DNA of 32,523 bases from Singulisphaera sp. GP187 (lineage in GTDB: Bacteria; Planctomycetota; UBA1135; UBA2386), in the NCBI GenBank assembly GCA_945871815.1, contig CAMBXM010000027.1, positions 1 through 32,523 of the forward strand, read 5' to 3'. Below are positions 26,127 to 32,518 of this stretch, piece by piece; position 1 is the stretch's first letter; the number at the start of each line of letters is the position of its first letter. The position numbers and the translations under genes were made by a program. Below the pieces are notes generated by a model. That model did not search any database. It saw only the letters and a program-made list of their open reading frames with translations, and was not told the origin of the DNA.

Positions 26127-26129
26127 GAG
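26125..26129 (+). promoter_or_regulatory. Shine-Dalgarno of the acetyltransferase gene
   Basis: AGGAG lies 5 nt before the ATG at 26135 and overlaps the stop region of the dehydrogenase gene. It fixes the start, although the frame is open much further upstream. Confidence 0.7.
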
Positions 26130-26134
26130 CCAGC

Positions 26135-26779
26135 ATGGCAGACCTCGAGGATCGCTCACTCCCACCGCCGCGTGTGCACCATACCGCCCTGGTCGAGGAC
26201 GGTGCGAGCATCGGCAACGGCACCGCCATCTGGGACAACGTCCACGTGCGGCGCGGCGCGCGCATCGGTCGGAGCTGCATCGTCGGCGAGAAGACCTACA
26301 TCGCCGGAGACGCCGTGATCGGGGACCTCTGCAAGCTCAACGCTGTCGTCTACGTCTGCGCCAACGTGACCATCGAAGACGGCGTGATGATCGCCGCGCA
26401 CGCAGTGTTCACCAACGACCGCGCGCCACGAGCCTGCGACCCGGACCTGCTCGCCTTGCTGCCGAGCGACCCCGGCCAGAAGACGCAGACGACGATCGTG
26501 CGCCGCGGGGCCACAATTGGCGCCAACGCGACGATCGGACCCGGCCTCGAACTCGGCGCCTTCTGCATGGTCGGCATGGGCAGTGTCGTCACGCGCGATG
26601 TAGAAGCGCACGGCCTCGTGGTCGGCAATCCAGCGCGCCTCGTCGGCGCCGTATGTCGCTGCGGCGAGCGCGTGGCAACCTTCGCCGGTGGGGCTTCGCC
26701 CGAACGCGCCACGTTCCGCTGTGCACACTGCGCACGCAGCTTTGAATGGCAGGCTGGCGACCCGCACCCTCGTTGCTAG
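26135..26779 (+). CDS. Left-handed beta-helix N-acetyltransferase (WbpD-like)
   Basis: A 214-residue acyltransferase built on hexapeptide repeats (ASIGNGTAIWDNVHV, ARIGRSCIVGEKTYI, ATIGANATIGPGLEL and so on, about residues 20-170). The central loop with AAHAVFTNDRAPRA (88-101) holds the candidate catalytic His, H90, and matches WbpD/WlbB-type enzymes that acetylate the 3-amino group of a UDP-sugar. The C-terminus carries a possible zinc ribbon (C174-x-C176 and C196-x2-C199), an addition seen in some relatives. It is the last step of the cassette after dehydrogenase and aminotransferase. AGGAG upstream sets the start; the stop lies 9 nt after the dehydrogenase stop plus its own length, with no further gene on this strand. 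Confidence 0.92.
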   Translation: MADLEDRSLPPPRVHHTALVEDGASIGNGTAIWDNVHVRRGARIGRSCIVGEKTYIAGDAVIGDLCKLNAVVYVCANVTIEDGVMIAAHAVFTNDRAPRACDPDLLALLPSDPGQKTQTTIVRRGATIGANATIGPGLELGAFCMVGMGSVVTRDVEAHGLVVGNPARLVGAVCRCGERVATFAGGASPERATFRCAHCARSFEWQAGDPHPRC

Positions 26780-26873
26780 CGCGGTGACACACGGGTTCGT
26801 GCTCCCGATCGGCGAAGGCGATGCGCCGGGCACAGGGCGCCGCGACGGCAGCGCTGGTCCGCGGCCTTGTGCT

Positions 26874-26911
26874 GCTGCGGCTTCGCTGCATGCGGCGTGC
26901 AGCGCCGCAGC
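26874..26911. terminator. Two-part hairpin between convergent genes (candidate bidirectional terminator)
   Basis: GCTGCGGC (26874-26881) pairs with GCCGCAGC (26904-26911), and inside it GCTGCA (26885-26890) pairs with TGCAGC (26898-26903). This gives 14 bp with a 3-nt bulge and a 7-nt loop. It sits between the acetyltransferase and the sigma-54 activator, which converge. There is no U-tract, so it may act as a mRNA end stabiliser rather than an intrinsic terminator. Confidence 0.4.
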
Positions 26912-27006
26912 CACGCGGTGCGAGTCTGCAAGCCCCCTTGTGATCCGCCCACGGAATCACGGCTCCGATGCCGACCGCCCAGCAGAATGCCAACGTCAAC
27001 GGGCTG

Positions 27007-28608
27007 CTAGCTCGCCGCGTCGGGATCCTGTTCCGCCAGGCGAGAGTAGAGAGTTCGGCGCGCGATGCCGAGCAGGCGCGCAGCCTCTGCCTTGTTGCCG
27101 TTCGCCGCGCGCAGGGCGCGCTGAATCGCCCACGCCTCGATGGCCGCCAGCTCAAAGGTCGCCGGCACATCGTGGCCGGCCAGCGCCACCGGTTCCTCCC
27201 GCGGCAGTTCGTGCGGCAACGGACCGTCGCCGGCGAGCGCAACGAGGCGCTGCATCAGGTTGCGAAGTTCGCGGAGGTTGCCGGCGAACGCGCGGCGCTG
27301 GAGTTCCTGAGCGACGGTGTCGGGCAAAACCTTGGCGGAACGTGCCTGGTTGGCGGCGATCTCGGCCAGGAAGTGGCGCGCCAGCAGCGGCGCGTCCCCG
27401 ATGCGCTCTCGCAGCGGCGGCAAGCGCAGACTGACCACCGCGAGTCGGTAGTACAGATCCTCGCGAAGGCGACCCTGCTGCACGGCGGCGCGCGGATCGC
27501 GGTTGGTCGCAGCCACCAGGCGCACGTCAAAGGACTCGCTGCGGTCGCTGCCGACCGGACGCACCTGCCGCTCCTCGATGGCACGCAGCAGACGAGCCTG
27601 AAGTTCGAGGTCCATCTCGCACACCTCGTCCAAGAAGAGCGTGCCGCCCTGCGCCTGCCGAAACAGCCCTAGGCGCGCTCGGTCGGCACCGGTGAACGAC
27701 CCCTTCTCGTGACCGAAGAGTTCGCTCTCCAGCATGGTTGGCTGGATCGCTGCCAGGTTTACCCCGACGAACGGGCCGGTCTTGCGCGCGCCGCCGTCGT
27801 GCAGAGCGCGGGCGACGACCTCTTTGCCAGTACCGCTCTCGCCCCACAACAGCACCGGAAAGTCAGCGTCGACGACGCTGTCGAGCACACCCAACACCCC
27901 CAGCAATGCTGGCGACTCCCCGATCACGGTGGCGAACGCATGGCGCAGTTCGCCTCGCGCCCGCACTGGTGTGCGCGCCGACAAGCGCTCTTGCTGAGCT
28001 TGCACCGTCGCGGCGAGTGCATGGTTGGTCGCTTGCAGGCGCTCTTTTTGTGCGCGGTTCTCGCCAAGCAGCGCGTGCAGGTGCAGCACGATCGCCGCCT
28101 GATCGGCGAAGGCCTGCAGCCATGGTAGATCTTGCTCGCGGAACGCTTTGCTGTGGAACCGGTGGTCGAGGTAGAGCCCGCCGAGCACGGCGTCACCGAC
28201 CGTCAACGGAATCGCCAGGACCGAACGGAGCTTGAGGTCGGCAACGCTCTGTGCGGCGGTCAGGTCGCCTTCCTGAGCATCGGCCGAGAACACGCCTTGC
28301 CCGGCAAGTACGCGCTTGCAGATCGTGCTCGACAGCTTGCGTTCTGGGTGCGCCACGGATTCACGATCGAAGCTGCGGGCCACTTCGACCGCAAAGCCTG
28401 GTGGCTCGGCGATTGGCACGCAGACAAAGCCGCGCTCGGCGGCAAACAGGGTCACGGCCTCGTCGACGAGGCGCACGAGCAATTGACGCCGATCCGTGGC
28501 TTTGGCCAGTTCGCGATTGAGCGACAAGATTGCCGACAACCGCTGCTGGTCCTGGTCGTCTGCACCGCCGCCGCGCAACCGCGCCAAGAACTCGGCGAAG
28601 CGCGCCAT
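27007..28608 (-). CDS. GAF-domain sigma-54-dependent transcriptional activator
   Basis: A 533-residue enhancer-binding protein. An N-terminal GAF domain (about residues 24-180) replaces a receiver domain, followed by a coiled linker (about 183-212), the AAA+ domain (about 223-450) and a Fis-type helix-turn-helix (about 485-525, [20 protein letters not shown]). Walker A is GESGTGKE (256-263) and Walker [10 protein letters not shown] (321-329). The sigma-54 contact loop reads GSFTGA (303-308), a conservative variant of GAFTGA. It should respond to a small molecule or redox signal through GAF; the ligand is unknown. GGAGG 6 nt before the ATG sets the start, which also overlaps the stop of the IscU-like gene (TGATG). 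Confidence 0.93.
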   Translation of the reverse strand: MARFAEFLARLRGGGADDQDQQRLSAILSLNRELAKATDRRQLLVRLVDEAVTLFAAERGFVCVPIAEPPGFAVEVARSFDRESVAHPERKLSSTICKRVLAGQGVFSADAQEGDLTAAQSVADLKLRSVLAIPLTVGDAVLGGLYLDHRFHSKAFREQDLPWLQAFADQAAIVLHLHALLGENRAQKERLQATNHALAATVQAQQERLSARTPVRARGELRHAFATVIGESPALLGVLGVLDSVVDADFPVLLWGESGTGKEVVARALHDGGARKTGPFVGVNLAAIQPTMLESELFGHEKGSFTGADRARLGLFRQAQGGTLFLDEVCEMDLELQARLLRAIEERQVRPVGSDRSESFDVRLVAATNRDPRAAVQQGRLREDLYYRLAVVSLRLPPLRERIGDAPLLARHFLAEIAANQARSAKVLPDTVAQELQRRAFAGNLRELRNLMQRLVALAGDGPLPHELPREEPVALAGHDVPATFELAAIEAWAIQRALRAANGNKAEAARLLGIARRTLYSRLAEQDPDAAS

Positions 28609-29120
28609 CAGTGGCCTCCGGCCGCGGCCGCAACCGCCGCCGTGAAGGCGCGGCCAAACAGTGCCTCGGCGTGGCGTTCGGCAGCGGCCAGATCGCCAAG
28701 AGTGGCCAGCGCCCGACGCAAGGTCATGGCGGCGGCGGCAACCTCGCTTCCAGGCAGCGCACCATGCGCGCAGGCAGCGACGGCATGCGTGGCGGGACAC
28801 CCGTTCGCCCGCCACCGCAGGTCAAGAATGCGGCCAGCGTCGATCCGCACGTCGACTTCGACGACGTCACCGCAGATCGGATGCTCGGCGCGCCCAGTCG
28901 CGACGTGACCAGTCGCGACGTGACCAGTCGCGACGTGACCAGTCGCTACGTGCCCAGTGACAGCAGGCCCCGTGACAGCAGACCCAGTTCCAGCGGGCCC
29001 TGCGTCAGTCCGGCTGGTATCGACTCGCGCCAAACCGCCACGCGTCTCCGCGGGAACCGCATCGATGCGCCCCATTCCCCGGGCCTCTGCCATCAGCAGT
29101 CGCAACTGGGGCGAAACCAT
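28608..29120 (-). CDS. IscU/NifU-N-like Fe-S scaffold-related protein with repeat insertion
   Basis: A 170-residue protein. Residues 1-20 ([20 protein letters not shown]) resemble the first helix of IscU/NifU, and residues 77-170 the rest: HPICGD (80-85, C83), [13 protein letters not shown] (106-117, C108) and the terminal helix [12 protein letters not shown] (148-159). Between them is a low-complexity insert (about 22-76) of ATGHV pentapeptides. The third cluster cysteine of IscU (in the RxxCA motif) is apparently H150. C83 and C108 remain, with C117 extra. It may be a divergent scaffold or a sensor that no longer builds clusters. The ATG at 29120 is chosen for helix alignment; an upstream ATG at 29216 overlaps the lipoprotein gene. 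Its stop overlaps the sigma-54 activator start. Confidence 0.75.
   Translation of the reverse strand: MVSPQLRLLMAEARGMGRIDAVPAETRGGLARVDTSRTDAGPAGTGSAVTGPAVTGHVATGHVATGHVATGHVATGRAEHPICGDVVEVDVRIDAGRILDLRWRANGCPATHAVAACAHGALPGSEVAAAAMTLRRALATLGDLAAAERHAEALFGRAFTAAVAAAAGGH
28615..28619 (-). promoter_or_regulatory. Shine-Dalgarno of the sigma-54 activator gene
   Basis: GGAGG on the minus strand, 6 nt before the ATG at 28608, inside the end of the IscU-like gene. It supports the start choice against the longer open frame. Confidence 0.7.
28894..28953. repeat. Four tandem 15-bp repeats inside the IscU-like gene
   Basis: Three identical copies of CCAGTCGCGACGTGA (plus strand) at 28894-28908, 28909-28923 and 28924-28938, then a copy with two changes at 28939-28953, and decayed copies after it. 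They encode ATGHV pentapeptides on the minus strand, so changes in copy number keep the frame. Confidence 0.95.
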
Positions 29121-29133
29121 GTCGCGAGCCCGG

Positions 29134-29328
29134 CTACGGCCGGTCGACCATACGGAGCGAACCCTGGTCATCCGTGCGACAGCTCGGCGGCATGCGATCG
29201 AGGGAGGAGAACTCACCCGTGAACCACGAGCACGAACTGCTCGCCGCGGCCAACAGGCACAGGAGACCGCAGCCGAACAGGCGTTTTGGCCAGGAGCGCA
29301 CGGCGGACTTGGCGAGGATTTGGGTCAT
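29134..29328 (-). CDS. Small putative lipoprotein coupled to lysA
   Basis: A 64-residue protein with a basic N-terminus (SWPKR), a hydrophobic segment (LFGCGLLCLLAAASSSC) and a weak lipobox (SSSC, Cys33), followed by a short mature tail containing WFTGEFSSLDRMPPSC. The start overlaps the lysA stop by ATGA, and the IscU-like gene begins 13 nt after its stop, so it sits inside an operon. A small lipoprotein beside lysA or dapF is also known in Gammaproteobacteria (LptM/YifL), but there it is upstream and shows no sequence identity that I can claim here. Too short for a confident family call. Confidence 0.6.
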   Translation of the reverse strand: MTQILAKSAVRSWPKRLFGCGLLCLLAAASSSCSWFTGEFSSLDRMPPSCRTDDQGSLRMVDRP

Positions 29329-30587
29329 GCGAAGCTCTCGTTCGGCAGTTCATCGCGCCACAACGCCGCGAACGACTCGCGACGGCGGATCACTCGATGG
29401 CTTGCACCATCGACCAATACTTCGGCAGGACGACGCCGCGTGTTGTAGCACGAAGCCATGCTGATGCCGTAGGCCCCGGTCGCGAGCACCGCCAGTAGCT
29501 CGCCGGACTCGACACTGGGCAGAGACCTAGCGCGGGCCAGGAAGTCGCCGCTCTCGCACACCGGCCCCACCACATCGACGGTGCTTGACGCACGGCCACG
29601 ATCGGCCACCGGCACGATCGGATGCTCGGCCGAGTACAGCGCCGGGCGCAGCAAGTCGTTCATCGCCGCATCCACCAGCACGAAACTGGTCGAGCCCGAC
29701 TGTTTGTGGCCGAGGACCTCCGTCACCAACACGCCCGCATCGCCCACCAAGTAACGACCAGGTTCGAGCATCGGCCGCAGGCCATGAGCCGACAGTTGCG
29801 GCAGCAAGGCGGCAGCCAGTTCCGCAAGCGGGAAGGCCTCACCCTTGCCATAGCTGATCCCGAATCCACCACCGAGGTCATAGTGCTTCACCCCGAGTCT
29901 GCGAGCGGGCGCACCGCGCAGGAACGCGGCGACGGCGGCGAAGGCCTGCACATACGGCTCGACCGCACGCAGCTGACTGCCCAGATGGACATGGTAGCCG
30001 ACGAGCTCCAAGTCAGGGTCGCCCGCGATCTGTGCCACCAGTGCCCCAGCGCGGTCGAGGTCGATTCCAAACTTGCTGTCCTGACGCGCCGTCGCGATGT
30101 AGGCGTGCGTGTCGACCGCGATCGCCGGGTTCAACCGTACTTCAATGGGAACGCGCCGTCCGTGAGCTCGACCGGCAGCCGCGAGCAGAGGTAGCTCGTG
30201 CGGCGATTCGACCTGGAAGGCCCGCACCTGCTCCTTGACGCCTAGCTCGATCTCCCACTTCGCCTTCGCCGCGCCGGCAAACACCGCGCGACGCGGGTCG
30301 ATGCCAGCAGCCAAGAGACGCTGCAACTCGCCGCCACTGACGAGGTCGAACCCTGCGCCGAGGCTCGCAAGCAGTTGCAAGATGGAGAGATTGGAGTTGG
30401 CCTTGACCGCGTAGCAAATCTGTGCGGCGTCGCCAAATGCGGCACGCACGGCTTGGTAGCGGTCGCGAATGCAGGCGGCGCTGTAGACGTACAGTGGGGT
30501 TCCGTGGGCCCGCGCCAGCTCGCGCAAGGACACGCTCTCGCAGAACAACTCGCCCCGGCGATAGTGGAAGTCGGCACTGCCCGCCAT
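29325..30587 (-). CDS. lysA: Diaminopimelate decarboxylase
   Basis: A 420-residue PLP enzyme of the fold-III group that decarboxylates meso-diaminopimelate to L-lysine, the last step of lysine synthesis. The N-terminus FHYRRGELFCESVSL is typical of LysA. The PLP lysine is K62 in CYAVKANSN; YHVHLGSQ, LGGGFGISY, LEPGRYLVG and the active-site CESGDFLA near the C-terminus are all conserved. The ATG at 30587 gives the normal family start; an in-frame ATG at 30623 would add 12 residues and is possible. Neither has a Shine-Dalgarno. It heads a four-gene coupled operon with the lipoprotein, IscU-like and sigma-54 activator genes. Confidence 0.96.
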   Translation of the reverse strand: MAGSADFHYRRGELFCESVSLRELARAHGTPLYVYSAACIRDRYQAVRAAFGDAAQICYAVKANSNLSILQLLASLGAGFDLVSGGELQRLLAAGIDPRRAVFAGAAKAKWEIELGVKEQVRAFQVESPHELPLLAAAGRAHGRRVPIEVRLNPAIAVDTHAYIATARQDSKFGIDLDRAGALVAQIAGDPDLELVGYHVHLGSQLRAVEPYVQAFAAVAAFLRGAPARRLGVKHYDLGGGFGISYGKGEAFPLAELAAALLPQLSAHGLRPMLEPGRYLVGDAGVLVTEVLGHKQSGSTSFVLVDAAMNDLLRPALYSAEHPIVPVADRGRASSTVDVVGPVCESGDFLARARSLPSVESGELLAVLATGAYGISMASCYNTRRRPAEVLVDGASHRVIRRRESFAALWRDELPNESFA

Positions 30588-30790
30588 CGGGCACGGCACG
30601 CGATCGTCGGCGGGAGCGGCCATGGGTCGGAGGAGGCTACGTGGTGTGGGATCGCGACGCCACCGCGCGACCTGACAGGAGCGGGCCAGATCGGATCATG
30701 CCCGACCACAACAGGCCCGACTAGAAAGCAGCCGCAAGGCAACCAGACCGGAAGTCGGAGCTGCCCGACAGAAGGAGTCGCAGGCGGCTC

Positions 30791-31873
30791 TTACTGCGCG
30801 GCGCGGGTTTCTTCGCGCTCGCACAATCGCTGCTTCAGTCGCTCCAACACGCGGCCGTGGATCTGGCAGATGCGCGAGGCCGACAGCCGCAGTCGCCGAG
30901 CCACCGCCTTGCCGCTCATGCCCTCGAGATAGTGCAACTGCAGCACCTTCCACTCGATTGGTGCGAGACTGGCCTGAATGTTGGCGACCAGTTCCTTCTG
31001 CGAGATCGACTCGATCGGGGACTCGACATCCTCATCGGCCAGTAGGTCCATCGCGTCCCAGGAACCATTCTCGTCGTCCGTCTCGCGGCCCATCATCTGC
31101 TGCTCGCCCCGGCGAACGTAGCTGCGCTGCAAGGTCACCAGCGTGACGCCGAGCTCGTGCGCCAGTTCGGCATCGGACGGCTCCCGCAACAGCTCGGAGC
31201 GCAGACGCAGCAGAGCCTGCTCGCGATCCCGCTGACGCCGACGATAGAGCCGCGGCAGGAAATCCATGTTGCGCAGCTCATCGAGCATCGCCCCGCGGAC
31301 TCGGATCCTGGCAAACGTCGCGAACTGCTCGCAACGCTCGGGATCAAACTTGTCGATGGCCTGCATGAGACCCCACACGCCAGCGTGCACCAGATCGTGG
31401 ATGTCGACACACGGGGGTAGCCGCGACGACATCCTCCTGGCCATCACCTCAACCGTGGGCCGGACGGCCTCGACGAGTTGGTCGCGAAGTCGCGTGTCGC
31501 GGCGACGACGATACCGCAGTAGCAACTTATTGACGGCACTGCTGCTCTCGTCGTCGAGGCCGAGCCCGCGTACTGCGGCCCTGGATCGCCCCGATGGCAC
31601 GAGACCCGATGGCACGAGACCCGATGGCAAGAGCCCCGATGGCAAGAGCCCCGACCGCGGCAACAGTGCGTTCTGGGTCAGCACACAGGGTTGCGTCAGC
31701 ATGGATCCGTCGCTCGCCGCGGTTCGCGGCGATGGTGAGACCGCTCGCGCGCTATCGGCCTGACCGCCATCAGCGCGCGTCGTCGTGTCGTGCGCGAGTC
31801 GCGAACCGTTGCGCGTGTCGTTGCCGCTGCGGTTCGCGTCGTCGCGACGATATGCGTGTTCGACGCGAATCAT
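30791..31873 (-). CDS. FliA/WhiG-type alternative sigma factor
   Basis: A 360-residue sigma-70-family factor. Region 2 spans about residues 110-210, with VDIHDLVHAGVWGLMQAIDKF and FATFARIRVRGAMLDELR typical of FliA/WhiG/SigB factors. Region 3 is about 225-260 and region 4 about 295-350, with the helix-turn-helix SGKAVARRLRLSASRICQIH. An acidic loop (about 264-290) separates regions 3 and 4. The first 110 residues are an unusual low-complexity extension with PSGLL/PSGLV repeats. A promoter-like pair a few bases upstream supports ATG 31873, but ATG 31702 (residue 58) is a fair alternative. No flagellar genes or anti-sigma factor lie nearby, so the regulon is unknown. Confidence 0.92.
   Translation of the reverse strand: MIRVEHAYRRDDANRSGNDTRNGSRLAHDTTTRADGGQADSARAVSPSPRTAASDGSMLTQPCVLTQNALLPRSGLLPSGLLPSGLVPSGLVPSGRSRAAVRGLGLDDESSSAVNKLLLRYRRRRDTRLRDQLVEAVRPTVEVMARRMSSRLPPCVDIHDLVHAGVWGLMQAIDKFDPERCEQFATFARIRVRGAMLDELRNMDFLPRLYRRRQRDREQALLRLRSELLREPSDAELAHELGVTLVTLQRSYVRRGEQQMMGRETDDENGSWDAMDLLADEDVESPIESISQKELVANIQASLAPIEWKVLQLHYLEGMSGKAVARRLRLSASRICQIHGRVLERLKQRLCEREETRAAQ
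31590..31649. repeat. Four tandem 15-bp repeats inside the sigma factor gene
   Basis: CCCGATGGCACGAGA at 31590-31604 and 31605-31619, then CCCGATGGCAAGAGC at 31620-31634 and 31635-31649, with a partial fifth copy after it. Read on the minus strand they encode LLPSG/LVPSG pentapeptides upstream of sigma region 2. The two sequence variants come in adjacent pairs. Confidence 0.95.
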
Positions 31874-31886
31874 CTAACGGAGCGAC

Positions 31887-31916
31887 AGCATACCGCAGAT
31901 GCGGTGCGTCGTGCAA
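31887..31916 (-). promoter_or_regulatory. Candidate promoter of the sigma factor gene
   Basis: On the minus strand TTGCAC (31916-31911), 18 bp, then TATGCT (31892-31887). Transcription would start near 31880, giving a leader of about 7 nt before ATG 31873. The match to sigma-70 consensus is partial (3/6 and 4/6). Confidence 0.35.
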
Positions 31917-31930
31917 CGAGTGAGTTGCAC
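31911..31930. promoter_or_regulatory. Perfect inverted repeat, candidate operator
   Basis: GTGCAAC at 31911-31917 and GTTGCAC at 31924-31930 form a perfect 7-bp inverted repeat with a 6-bp spacer. One arm covers the proposed -35 element of the sigma factor gene, a common place for a dimeric repressor site. Confidence 0.45.
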
Positions 31931-31965
31931 TCGAAGTGATGATGCTCGCGCGCATCGCTCATCAT

Positions 31966-32009
31966 GCATGCATCGTCAGCGCGCGCGTGATGCGCGCTTC
32001 GATGCATGC
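31966..32009. other. Long hairpin between ybeY and the sigma factor gene
   Basis: GCATGCATCG (31966-31975) pairs with CGATGCATGC (32000-32009), and AGCGCGC (31978-31984) with GCGCGCT (31992-31998). This gives 17 bp with a small internal mismatch and a 7-nt loop. It lies 36 nt past the ybeY stop and upstream of the sigma gene promoter. It may end the ybeY transcript, although there is no U-tract. Confidence 0.5.
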
Positions 32010-32020
32010 GCGACTGCTTT

Positions 32021-32116
32021 GCGCGCATGCGCGCATCGTCGCGATCAGGCGTCGACGTCGTCGATCGCGATGCCGAGCGAACTCAGCACCGCGCGCTCCG
32101 CGGCGCGCATGCGCGC
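32021..32116. repeat. Two copies of a 14-bp GC/AT palindrome
   Basis: GCGCGCATGCGCGC occurs at 32021-32034 and again at 32103-32116; the second copy is inside ybeY. Each is its own reverse complement and is part of a longer strictly alternating purine-pyrimidine run (32020-32036 and 32103-32125). Confidence 0.85.
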
Positions 32117-32518
32117 ACGCGCGCGAACGCCCTTGTCGTCGTGACCACAGAGGTGGAGCAGCCCGTGAACGACGTACAACGCGACTTCCTCGCGCACGGC
32201 GTGGCCCCGCTCGCGTGCGCACCGCGAGGCCGTTTCGACGCTGACAACGAGCTCAGCTGCGCCATCGAGTGCAAATGAGATCACGTCCGTCGGCGTCGCA
32301 TCCTCGAGGAAGTCGTCGTGGATCTGCGCGATCTCTGCGTCATCGGTCAAGAGCAGCGAGACCGGCATCTGCGTAGCGCCCCCATGCTCCAGGGCGGCGC
32401 GAACGACGCGGCGGAGGAAACCTCGATCGGACCGCGGCCTACCGCGGTCGGTGATCTGCAATCGGTTGCCAACGCTGCTCTTGACCTCGGGGGGCTTGCG
32501 ACGCGCGGCCAACGTCAT
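32045..32518 (-). CDS. ybeY: Endoribonuclease YbeY (rRNA maturation)
   Basis: A 157-residue YbeY, a metal-dependent endoribonuclease for 16S rRNA 3' maturation and ribosome quality control. The signature region reads HGLLHLCGHDD (118-128), with H118 and H122 as the first two ligands. The third position of the usual HGxLHLxGYDH is Asp (D128), while the Tyr before it is His (H126). The DATPTDVISF segment (73-82) is the conserved family motif. The first 20 or so residues are a poorly conserved extension. The start at 32518 leaves only 5 bases to the window edge, so its upstream neighbour (often phoH) cannot be seen. Confidence 0.93.
   Translation of the reverse strand: MTLAARRKPPEVKSSVGNRLQITDRGRPRSDRGFLRRVVRAALEHGGATQMPVSLLLTDDAEIAQIHDDFLEDATPTDVISFALDGAAELVVSVETASRCARERGHAVREEVALYVVHGLLHLCGHDDKGVRARARMRAAERAVLSSLGIAIDDVDA

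Noticed and set aside
28894-28953. Possible CRISPR-like array
   Set aside because: Units are 15 bp with no spacers and continue an open reading frame; it is a coding minisatellite.
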